Positions 1-6,876 of a DNA stretch of 49,614 nucleotides are shown here, one piece after another. Below the pieces are notes generated by a model. It ran no database searches. It had not been told where the DNA came from and was given only the letters and a program-made list of their open reading frames with translations. Made by a program: the position numbers and the translations under genes. The stretch comes from Candidatus Woesearchaeota archaeon (GTDB lineage: Archaea; Nanobdellota; Nanobdellia; Woesearchaeales; GW2011-AR9): assembly GCA_018303445.1 (NCBI GenBank), contig JAGVYE010000047.1:1-49614 (forward strand), given 5' to 3'. Numbering within the stretch: position 1 is the stretch's first letter; every line of letters starts with the position of its first letter.

Positions 1-412
1 GGCTGTCAATAATGCTTGCTCTAACTTTTCCAACGCCGTTGCTTGCCTCAAAATAATAAAAATTGGTGCTCCCTGAGTTAGGAACATAATTATAAACATG
101 AGTAGCTCCTGTTTTTGGATCTCCTTTTAACAATTTCATATCATGCCATTGGCCATTAAGATTAATTCTCATATATTCTGATTTACGTCCTTTTTCATCT
201 TTATAGATTGCATAATAAGTATAGTTGGTACAGGGAACACCCCAAAAAGGATAGACCTCAGAATTAACAATAATAGGTGCATCCTTAGTTTCTTCAGCAG
301 TTAGTTTAGGTATCATTACTCCAGCCGGTTTTTCTTCAGCAAGAACGAGACTAGATAAACAAATAATAAAAATCAAGAGTATAAATAATAAAATTAAAAC
401 TATTTTTTTCAT
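1..412 (-). CDS. Exported Ig-like domain protein, partial (runs off left edge)
   Basis: The minus-strand frame opens with an ATG at 412 and stays open to the window edge, so only the N-terminal 137 residues are seen. It begins with MKK, a hydrophobic stretch of about 20 residues and an LAEE signal-peptidase-like junction, so it is predicted to be exported. The visible mature part reads as one beta-rich module (PFWG, a YTYYAIYKDEKG strand pair, a later NFYYFEASNG strand), which resembles immunoglobulin/fibronectin-like surface repeats; that resemblance is by eye. Its ATG overlaps the TAA of the upstream gene by one base (TAATG), suggesting translational coupling. More repeats may follow beyond the window. 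Confidence 0.65.
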   Translation of the reverse strand, partial: MKKIVLILLFILLIFIICLSSLVLAEEKPAGVMIPKLTAEETKDAPIIVNSEVYPFWGVPCTNYTYYAIYKDEKGRKSEYMRINLNGQWHDMKLLKGDPKTGATHVYNYVPNSGSTNFYYFEASNGVGKVRASIIDS

Positions 413-858
413 TATTTCATAAAACTTTGTAAACTCAAATTCACGACATTCTCTTTTGCTTGCAATTCCTTAAACTGTGGCGCCAACTTGAAGAAAAGCT
501 GATTGCAGGAGTAAGATCGTTCTAGAGGAATACCTTTCTGCACTAAGGAAGAAACACATTCCGGCACAATCGCTTCAGGCAGGGCGACTTTCTGTGCGAT
601 TTCTGCAAAGGACAAAGGCGCTTCTTCAGTGTACAGAACTAAAAAAATACGTCTCTCTTCATCATTAAGGGGGCTAATGGCCAACTTCTCATTTCCAGAA
701 CCTAACTGTAATTGGTCCAAACGCTGTGACAACTTCTCTACTTTTAGCTCTACTTCCTGAACATAATCCAACAGGGCTTGAATTTCAGAAGAGTTTTCAT
801 TTATGGCATTAAGGTGTTCTTCCAACGCCTGTTTGATTCTATGTAATTCTTCGCTCAT
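412..858 (-). CDS. Coiled-coil plus winged-helix protein, putative transcription regulator
   Basis: 148 residues from the ATG at 858. An upstream in-frame GTG at 867 is possible, but GAGGT lies about 10 nt before the ATG, which I prefer. The first 45 or so residues form a heptad-like helix (SEELHRIKQALEEHLNAI), and the middle and C-terminal part (PLNDEERRIFLVLY, SFAEIAQKVALPEAIVPECVSSLVQKG) has the three-helix layout of a winged helix-turn-helix, usually DNA binding. The ending KELQAKENVVNLSLQSFMK is amphipathic. It overlaps the next gene by one base. Function unknown; regulator is inference from the fold pattern. Confidence 0.6.
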   Translation of the reverse strand: MSEELHRIKQALEEHLNAINENSSEIQALLDYVQEVELKVEKLSQRLDQLQLGSGNEKLAISPLNDEERRIFLVLYTEEAPLSFAEIAQKVALPEAIVPECVSSLVQKGIPLERSYSCNQLFFKLAPQFKELQAKENVVNLSLQSFMK

Positions 859-1056
859 AGCTAACACTACCTCATACTTTTAATAGTATAGCAGATAAAA
901 GTGAATATCATCTGCTTTTTCTACCACCAACCCCGATTTAAGATGATTTTTTTGAAATTTAAATAGCTTTCGATTTTGCAAAACTACTTACTTGACAGGA
1001 GTCAGAAAACATATTTAAAGAGTTATTTTTCCTTTTTTCCTCATAAACGGAAGAAA

Positions 1057-1653
1057 TTATTTTTTCTCCGACGAAAGCGAAGGGGATCTTCTTTTATATT
1101 CAGCCAAGGAAATAACGGATGCAACAACCGGAGCTTTCTCATCAAAAACAGGTGCAACAAGATTTGCTGGAAGAGGAGTATCAATTTTAGGACTAGATAT
1201 TATTATCTGTCCTCCATCCAGGTATGTTTCAGAAGCAAAACGATAGCCTGTCAAAGAACGTTCTAAAAGCCCTTGAGAACCAAACTCCGTGGTTCGCATA
1301 CTTTGTAACCAATATTTCCGTGTTATGGCTTTTTTTGGATTAATTTGCATCGTTCTAACTGTTTCCCCTTTGTGACATAACCGAAAAGGCGTAAAAGGAA
1401 AGTCATCAGTTTCTCCACCTTTCACGGCAAATTTTGGAAAAAGGTATACGCCCAGAGCTGTTTCTAACAGTTCAACTTTTTCCCTGTCCCTTTGCACGAG
1501 AATCGTTGCTCCTTGATCAAGGCACATATACTCGGTGATATATACAGCTAAAGCTGCGGTAAATAAAGTGTCCATAGAAGGAAAGCCTGTTTCGCGCCTA
1601 AGTACATCTATCTCATCTAAAGCTGTTTCAGAAACTCGGATCGGAAATTTCAT
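1057..1653 (-). CDS. Hypothetical protein, 198 aa
   Basis: ATG start at 1653, divergent from the METTL5-like gene with a 90-nt AT-rich gap that must hold both promoters. The first 45 residues (MKFPIRVSETALDEIDVLRRETGFPSMDTLF) have a strand followed by two helices, weakly like a ribbon-helix-helix DNA-binding fold. The rest mixes strands and short helices and ends in a basic, serine-rich tail. No catalytic motif, membrane segment or signal peptide is seen. I do not recognise the family. Reality as a gene rests on length, ATG start and natural amino-acid make-up compared with the poor opposite-strand frame. Confidence 0.6.
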   Translation of the reverse strand: MKFPIRVSETALDEIDVLRRETGFPSMDTLFTAALAVYITEYMCLDQGATILVQRDREKVELLETALGVYLFPKFAVKGGETDDFPFTPFRLCHKGETVRTMQINPKKAITRKYWLQSMRTTEFGSQGLLERSLTGYRFASETYLDGGQIIISSPKIDTPLPANLVAPVFDEKAPVVASVISLAEYKRRSPSLSSEKK

Positions 1654-1743
1654 TATTGTCGTCTTTTTTACCTGTATTTTAAAAATTCGCTGTTTAAAAC
1701 AAAAAACTTAAGAAAAAACACGTTCACACTCCTCCTTCTTCCG

Positions 1744-2373
1744 ATGACGATTCGCTCTCAAAAAGATTTAGAACTGGAATTAAGCAAACTTAAAGATTTC
1801 ACTAACCCTTCTTTCACTTTAGAACAATATTCTACTCCGGCTCATATTGCGGCCGAATGGATCTGGAGCCTGGCCATGAAACGCGAAGTTGTCGGAAAAA
1901 CAATTCTTGATGCGGCCTGTGGCCCAGGCATTCTCGGCCTGGGCCTTTTATTAATGGGAGCACACAAACTTTATTTTATAGATAAAGATAAGAGAGCAAT
2001 TTATCTTTGCATGGAAAACTACCAAAAATGCAAAAAGGAGTACGAAATTGGCGAAGCAGAATTTATCCTTCAGGATATCAGTCTTTTTGATGAACACGTT
2101 GACTTGGTCGTCCAAAATCCTCCTTTCGGCACGAAAGAAAAACATCTTGACAAAAAATTCTTAGAAAAAGCTTTCCAAACCGCTTCTGTGGTTTATAGTA
2201 TGCATAAATGGGTTACCAAACCATTTGTAGAAACCATAGCCAGAGATCACGAGTTTTGCATTACCGATGTCTGGCGCTATGATTTTCCTATTAAAGCGAC
2301 TTTTTCTTTTCATGAAAAACCGGTCAAGAACGTAGATGTGGGATTGTGGAGACTGGAGAAAATAAATCCTTAA
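1744..2373 (+). CDS. METTL5-like N6-adenine RNA methyltransferase
   Basis: 209 residues. A class I SAM-dependent fold is clear: motif I ILDAACGPGILGLG near residues 61-74, an acidic strand end (FIDKD), and the catalytic motif IV NPPFGT near residue 127. NPPF marks amino-group (N6-adenine) methylation, and the early LEQYSTP stretch plus NPPFGT are typical of the METTL5/COG2263 archaeal-eukaryotic group. Eukaryotic METTL5 methylates one adenosine of small-subunit rRNA together with TRMT112, so an rRNA target is likely here; a Trm112 partner is not in the window. Monocistronic, with two small insertions downstream. Confidence 0.85.
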   Translation: MTIRSQKDLELELSKLKDFTNPSFTLEQYSTPAHIAAEWIWSLAMKREVVGKTILDAACGPGILGLGLLLMGAHKLYFIDKDKRAIYLCMENYQKCKKEYEIGEAEFILQDISLFDEHVDLVVQNPPFGTKEKHLDKKFLEKAFQTASVVYSMHKWVTKPFVETIARDHEFCITDVWRYDFPIKATFSFHEKPVKNVDVGLWRLEKINP

Positions 2374-2422
2374 ATGCTTTTCAAAGGTTATCTTTTATTC
2401 AGGATTTATTTTCAACTCTATT

Positions 2423-2520
2423 AACTATTTAGTAGTGTGTAGAAATGACTGATACGTTAAACTAATTCTTGCATAAAAAGCAATAATCCATCAGTCAAAT
2501 ATGTGCACTACCAACTATTT
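2423..2520. mobile_element. 82-bp inverted-repeat insertion with 8-bp target duplication (element 1)
   Basis: The element proper is 2431-2512. It is bounded by a perfect direct repeat AACTATTT at 2423-2430 and 2513-2520. Its ends are inverted repeats: AGTAGTG against the complement of CACTACC, then an 8-bp perfect pair TGACTGAT / ATCAGTCA, with a small TTGC-GCAA hairpin in the centre. No coding frame is inside. Terminal inverted repeats plus direct flanking repeats are the mark of a non-autonomous (MITE-like) insertion. The transposase source is unknown. Confidence 0.6.
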
Positions 2521-2705
2521 TTACAAAAACGGCTTCATCCAATAATTCGCTAACGCTCAGGTAGTACCAACTCGCTCTTCTACTTCAATTATTAAAGTGT
2601 GGGTTCCCTTCCGTAGAATCAACCCTCCCCACAATAGAAAGTTGAGAGAGATTCTATCGCTCGTGCATTGGTGCTACCCATTTATTGGATGAAGCTTACA
2701 AAAAC
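2521..2705. mobile_element. 165-bp inverted-repeat insertion with 10-bp target duplication (element 2, family A)
   Basis: Perfect 14-bp terminal inverted repeats, GCTTCATCCAATAA at 2532-2545 and its complement at 2682-2695. A perfect 10-bp direct repeat TTACAAAAAC (2521-2530 and 2696-2705) flanks them. Inside is a second inverted pair near GTAGTACCAA / TTGGTGCTAC and a core starting GGTTCCCTTCCGTAG at 2602. The same core recurs at 28519 (element 3). The left duplication starts on the base after the right duplication of element 1, so the two insertions are back to back. No protein is encoded. This accounts for most of the 370-bp gap between the flanking genes. Confidence 0.7.
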
Positions 2706-2743
2706 AAAAACCTTAAGAATCTTAATCTCCTTCTCAGGAAGAG

Positions 2744-3991
2744 ATGGTAGATGTTAGTGTGATGCAGAATTTTTTGGTGGCGTTAGCGTTAGGAGCATTA
2801 ATTGGCTTAGAAAGAGAATATGCTCGTTATCGCCAGCGAGGCTATGAATTTGCGGGAATTCGAACCTTCCCTTTAATTTCTTTGTTTGGAGCGCTCTGCG
2901 CCTATCTTGGGGATAGTGTATCTATTTGGATCTTACTCATAGGGATGATGATTATAGGAATGCTCACGGTGATTGCGTATTTTACCATCAATAAGCGAAT
3001 GCCACAGGATGTCGGAGCAACGACGGAAGTGGCGGGAATTCTAACTTTTCTCATTGGAGCTTTAAGTTATTATCAGGAAATTACGTTTGCGGTTATTTTA
3101 GCGGTGACCATTGCCGTTATTCTCTTTGCGCGCTCTATTTTACATTCGTTTGCGAAGAAAATCCAGAAACAGGAAATAGCTGACACATTGAAATTTGCCG
3201 TGGTGGCCTTTGTTATCCTTCCCTTTCTTCCTAATAAAGGATATGGGCCTTTTGAAGTTTTTAATCCTTTTCTCATCTGGTTGATAGTGGTTTTTATTTC
3301 TGGAATTAGTTTTGCTGGCTACATCATTATGAAATGGTTTGGCGAGAGGGGATTAAGGATCGCCGCGCTTTTAGGAGGGCTAGTAAGCAGCACGGCATTG
3401 ACGACGAGTTTTGCCGAGCGAAGCATGCGGCAAAGAACATTACATCAGACGTTAGCGTTAGGCGTGATTTTGGCGAATGGAATGATGTTTGTACGTATTT
3501 TAGTAGAAGTTTTCGTTCTTAATCGAGATTTATTCTTGGTGATAGTACTTCCTATTACTATTTTAACATTCCTTACCGCAGTTTTTGCGTACTATCTCTG
3601 GAAGCAAAGTAAAGTTATAAAGGAGAAGGTAAGTGAACTTGGTTCACCATTTACCTTAGGCCCAGCTTTGAAATTTGGCGTCTATTTTGCAATTGTTTTA
3701 GCATTGATAAAACTTGCTGAAGTGTACTTTTCCGCAAAAGGGGTCTATGCTGTAAGTTTCCTTTCGGGATTTGCAGACGTTGACGCCGTGATCGTTTCTC
3801 TCTCACAGCTGGCAAATGATTCTCTCTCTCAGGAAACGGCACGAAATGGAATTATCGTCGCTGCGTTAACAAATATTGCCGCAAAAGGAGGGATAGCCTA
3901 TTGGCTTGGAAGCAAGGAATTTTCCAAAATAGTGGTGGGGTCTTTTGGGATAATTATTGCTGTGGGTCTTCTATTAATGGTAGTTTTGTGA
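2744..3991 (+). CDS. MgtC/SapB-DUF4010 family inner-membrane protein
   Basis: 415 residues with about 11-12 hydrophobic segments. The first 130 residues match the MgtC/SapB pattern: an ALGALIGLERE motif near residue 20, then GIRTFPLISLFGAL, and VGATTEVAGILTFLIG near residue 95. The rest, with LLGGLVSSTALTTSFAERS and a final Asp-containing FADVDAVIVSLSQLA helix, matches the DUF4010 domain fused to MgtC in many prokaryotes. The transported or regulated substrate is unknown; MgtC itself is tied to magnesium stress and ATP synthase control. The start is uncertain between the ATG at 2744 and the ATG at 2762; AGGAAGAG directly precedes the first. Confidence 0.8.
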   Translation: MVDVSVMQNFLVALALGALIGLEREYARYRQRGYEFAGIRTFPLISLFGALCAYLGDSVSIWILLIGMMIIGMLTVIAYFTINKRMPQDVGATTEVAGILTFLIGALSYYQEITFAVILAVTIAVILFARSILHSFAKKIQKQEIADTLKFAVVAFVILPFLPNKGYGPFEVFNPFLIWLIVVFISGISFAGYIIMKWFGERGLRIAALLGGLVSSTALTTSFAERSMRQRTLHQTLALGVILANGMMFVRILVEVFVLNRDLFLVIVLPITILTFLTAVFAYYLWKQSKVIKEKVSELGSPFTLGPALKFGVYFAIVLALIKLAEVYFSAKGVYAVSFLSGFADVDAVIVSLSQLANDSLSQETARNGIIVAALTNIAAKGGIAYWLGSKEFSKIVVGSFGIIIAVGLLLMVVL

Positions 3992-4016
3992 AATAATTTT
4001 CTGAATCTCATAAAAA

Positions 4017-4027
4017 CTTTTATAATC
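4017..4027 (+). promoter_or_regulatory. TATA box for the GH114 lipoprotein gene
   Basis: CTTTTATAATC is centred about 30 nt before the ATG at 4052, the normal archaeal TATA position for a transcript with a very short leader. Nothing resembling a Shine-Dalgarno site lies between. Confidence 0.5.
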
Positions 4028-4051
4028 ATTTGTTTCTTAATTCAAATAATC

Positions 4052-4924
4052 ATGAAAAAAAAACGTTATATTTTATTTCTTGTTTTTTTAGCCATAATTC
4101 TAATAGGATGTATAAACCAAATTCGACGCGATAAGATTGAAACTACAAACGAGGATGTATCTTTGATAAATAAAAACGGAGAGGAAAATGGTAACATTCA
4201 AAAAATCACTAAAGAAGATTGGTGGTATAAACCAAAACCAGGTATTTCGTGGCAATTGCAATTACAAGGAAATATCAACAAAAGTTACGACGTTGATTTA
4301 TATGACTTTGATCTTGTTGAAACTCCCAAAACAGTTATTGATGAACTTCATAATAAAAATATCACTGTTATTTGTTATATCTCTACAGGAAGTCTGGAAG
4401 AATTTAGAAATGACGCAAAAGATTTCCCAAAAGAGGTTATTGGAAAAATCGTGGCTGGATGGCCAGAGGAAAAGTGGTTAGATATTTCAGATTACGACAA
4501 ATTTACAGACATCATATTGAGTCGTTTAAATCTAGCAGTTCAAAAAGAATGTGACGGTATTGACCCAGATAATATTCAGGCCTATCAAGAAGATAGCGGT
4601 TTTCCACTAACATACCAAGACCAGTTAAATTATAATAAGTGGCTTGCTGACGAAGCCCATAAGAGGAATCTTTCTATCGCCTTAAAAAATGATATTGAAC
4701 AAGTTGATGATTTGATTGATTACTTTGATTTTGCTATTAACGAACAGTGTTTTTACTATGATGAATGTGAGAAACTATTACCTTTTATCAAACATGGAAA
4801 AGCTGTTTTGGGAATGGAATACGAATTAAAATTTGATGAATTTTGTGAAAAAGCAATTCGTTTAAATTTCAGTTGGTTGAAAATGAATTATGATTTAAAC
4901 GGAAGCAGAATTTCTTGCAGATAA
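4052..4924 (+). CDS. Lipoprotein endo-alpha-1,4-polygalactosaminidase-like glycoside hydrolase (GH114)
   Basis: 290 residues. A lipoprotein signal is visible: MKKKRYILFLVFLAIILIGC, with the lipobox Cys at residue 20, so the protein should be anchored outside the membrane. The remainder follows the GH114 (PF03537) barrel closely: ISWQLQLQG, a VDLYDFDLVET strand, ICYISTGSLEEFRNDA, WPEEKWLDISD, CDGIDPDN with the acidic residues expected at the active site, AHKRNLSIALKND and FAINEQCFYYDEC. Known relatives cleave polygalactosamine or related amino-sugar polymers such as fungal exopolysaccharide and bacterial Pel. The substrate here is not shown. Length is normal for the family. Confidence 0.85.
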   Translation: MKKKRYILFLVFLAIILIGCINQIRRDKIETTNEDVSLINKNGEENGNIQKITKEDWWYKPKPGISWQLQLQGNINKSYDVDLYDFDLVETPKTVIDELHNKNITVICYISTGSLEEFRNDAKDFPKEVIGKIVAGWPEEKWLDISDYDKFTDIILSRLNLAVQKECDGIDPDNIQAYQEDSGFPLTYQDQLNYNKWLADEAHKRNLSIALKNDIEQVDDLIDYFDFAINEQCFYYDECEKLLPFIKHGKAVLGMEYELKFDEFCEKAIRLNFSWLKMNYDLNGSRISCR

Positions 4925-4961
4925 TATGCCACAGAAATTTACTAAAACTACGTTGCACTTG

Positions 4962-5900
4962 TCACTTAACAGCAGAAAGAAATTGATTAATGAGTTGTTC
5001 TAACTCCGTTGGTTTTAATTTACTACCAACTCTTCTCGGCGAACCGCCAATAATATTACTTCCCCCCCATTTAAACTTAGCATGAACATCAATACATTCT
5101 TGTGAATTAAGAAATTCGTACAACTTATTTACTGGAAACAGAACAAATTCTGATTGTCGAGCCAGAGTATAAGTATATGTTCCATCAGTATTCTCTCTTA
5201 CCGAAACAAAAGCATCTATTCCATCAGTAATCATTCGCGGACGAGCATCAATGCCTTTCTCGATCACCATTTTCCAATTCTCGCCGCCGCCAATGATCTT
5301 ATATCGAGTATCAGTCTTAATCCTCTTCCCCTTTCCAGCATAGTACTGGTCAATTCTAGAGCAGACCATTTCAATTACCTTGCGCATTTCCGGCTCATCC
5401 ATCTGATGCAGCCTTCCAGTTAACCTTGCTAAAGTATATGGCTCAAACAGCCAGGCTCTTTCCCGAGCCAGTTTAGAATCCATCTTCAGAGGATACATTC
5501 CGCCAGTAGCATCAACCAAGTCGGTTATTTGAACTAATTTAATAATTAAAGGGCCGTCTTTAGTTCCAGCTATCTGCTCATGATTTTTTAACAGCCAGTA
5601 AGCCGGGCAGACATCTTGGTCAGGATCGTCAACAAAGACGTTGGCTTCCGGTATTCCTTCTTTTTGAAAGCATTTAAATAAACCAGCTTTAATACAGAGA
5701 AAAACCTGACCGGTTGTACTTCGTGTACTTAATCGATCAACACCATCATGATGATCAAAATTAATGTAAGGACCATTAAGATCAAAACATGGGGCTTCAT
5801 GAACATAGCCATCTAAGGCTATAGAATAAGGCGGGTTTTCTGTTCTAAACTGGTCCCAGTTCTTGCTTACTCCTGGCTCTATAAATAAATTAATGCCCAT
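4962..5900 (-). CDS. Putative DHH-family phosphoesterase-like protein
   Basis: 312 residues from the ATG at 5900 (an upstream TTG at 5906 is less likely). A YINFDHHDG stretch near residue 50 looks like the DHH metal-binding motif. Further acidic clusters follow in order (VFVDDPDQD, then KLVQITDLVDA), as in the DHH superfamily. The C-terminal part holds KWGGSNIIGGSPRRVGS, similar in style to the glycine-rich substrate loop of DHHA1-type domains. The usual products are phosphatases or exonucleases acting on small nucleotides or short DNA, but I cannot assign a subfamily. Convergent with the GH114 gene. Confidence 0.5.
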   Translation of the reverse strand: MGINLFIEPGVSKNWDQFRTENPPYSIALDGYVHEAPCFDLNGPYINFDHHDGVDRLSTRSTTGQVFLCIKAGLFKCFQKEGIPEANVFVDDPDQDVCPAYWLLKNHEQIAGTKDGPLIIKLVQITDLVDATGGMYPLKMDSKLARERAWLFEPYTLARLTGRLHQMDEPEMRKVIEMVCSRIDQYYAGKGKRIKTDTRYKIIGGGENWKMVIEKGIDARPRMITDGIDAFVSVRENTDGTYTYTLARQSEFVLFPVNKLYEFLNSQECIDVHAKFKWGGSNIIGGSPRRVGSKLKPTELEQLINQFLSAVK

Positions 5901-6099
5901 AACCAATAGATTTCTAAATTAGTTTAAAAATTATTGCACCAATATTCAACTAAAATAGCCATTAACTCCCGTTTGACACTTTTTCCTTAACTCATCAATA
6001 AATTTTTGAATTAACTAAGAATGAAAACGGAAGAAATATATAGAAATATCAACTACAAAATAACTAAGAGGTCAAAGATAAGCTACTATTTATTATCAG

Positions 6100-6876
6100 A
6101 TGGAGAAAAAAAGCCAGATCACGGTGTTTATTATTGTTGGAATTATTATGCTCGGACTAGCTGGGGGCATTTTTTTCTTGACTAAGTACACCGCCACCAA
6201 GGATCTTGAAACGGAAATTCCATCCCAATTACCTATTGCAAGCATTAGTTCATTTACACAATCATGTATTGAACGTATTGCAAAAGAAGCTGTGGCGCAG
6301 AATGGCGTCCAAGGAGGTTACTTTGAACCTCCTCCCGAATACGTAGAAGTTGCGAATCTAAAAATTCCCTACTTTTATGATGGAAAGAATGATGCAACTC
6401 CTCCCTCCAGAACTTTACAGAAGGAATTAGCAAAGAACGTCCAAAGAAATTTAAATAATTGCCTGCAAGATTTTTCTTTTATTAAGGATCAAGGCTATAC
6501 CGTAGAAACAGGGCCCATCCAGTCAGATATTATTTTTGGCGATAGTATCTTCTTTGACTTTACTTTTCCGGTAACGATTAGCGCTGAAACGACCAGCAAG
6601 ACCATTGATACCTTTTCAACCAGAGTTAACGTAAATATTCCTAAGATTATAGATACCTATGAACAGATCATAGAACAGCAAAAGATAAAACCTAATTTTG
6701 TGATGGTAAGTTATCTGAACGATCTAGCTTTAGAAAAAGAAGTGAGGATAGAATTAAATTATATTGATGGAGATTCTGTCTTATACACCATTATTGACCA
6801 AGATTCTCTCATCGATGAACATCCCTATCAGTTTACGTTTGCGATTAAGTACGACTGGACTAAAGAAGGTAAATAA
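6100..6876 (+). CDS. Pilin-like exported protein with N-terminal hydrophobic helix
   Basis: 258 residues. The N-terminus KKSQITVFIIVGIIMLGLAG is short, charged, then strongly hydrophobic, as in archaeal class III (type IV pilin-like) signal sequences. Proteins with this KKxQITxFIIxG start are common in Woesearchaeota-type genomes. The outer part has conserved-looking Cys residues (SCIERI and NNCLQDF) that could form a disulfide, and many beta-strand stretches. The stop overlaps the start of the next gene by one base (TAATG), so the two are probably co-translated and may work together at the cell surface. Exact role unknown. Confidence 0.65.
   Translation: MEKKSQITVFIIVGIIMLGLAGGIFFLTKYTATKDLETEIPSQLPIASISSFTQSCIERIAKEAVAQNGVQGGYFEPPPEYVEVANLKIPYFYDGKNDATPPSRTLQKELAKNVQRNLNNCLQDFSFIKDQGYTVETGPIQSDIIFGDSIFFDFTFPVTISAETTSKTIDTFSTRVNVNIPKIIDTYEQIIEQQKIKPNFVMVSYLNDLALEKEVRIELNYIDGDSVLYTIIDQDSLIDEHPYQFTFAIKYDWTKEGK

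Noticed and set aside
976-1266. Plus-strand frame of 96 residues
   Set aside because: It lies opposite a better minus-strand gene and its product is Arg/Lys/Phe-rich with no protein-like pattern.
2531-2695. Element 2 as a riboswitch or tRNA-like RNA
   Set aside because: No known aptamer core or tRNA arms fit, and exact direct repeats at its edges favour insertion; an RNA role of the core remains open and is listed under findings.
5973-6001. TTGACA box upstream of the pilin-like gene as a possible sigma target
   Set aside because: A perfect -35 hexamer is present, but 17 nt later only CAATAA appears and the ATG is about 100 nt away; one hexamer in AT-rich DNA is expected by chance.
5919-6018. 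Possible sixth inverted-repeat element (TTAGTT...AAAAATT / complement)
   Set aside because: The repeats need gaps to align, are low-complexity A/T, and no direct repeats flank them.
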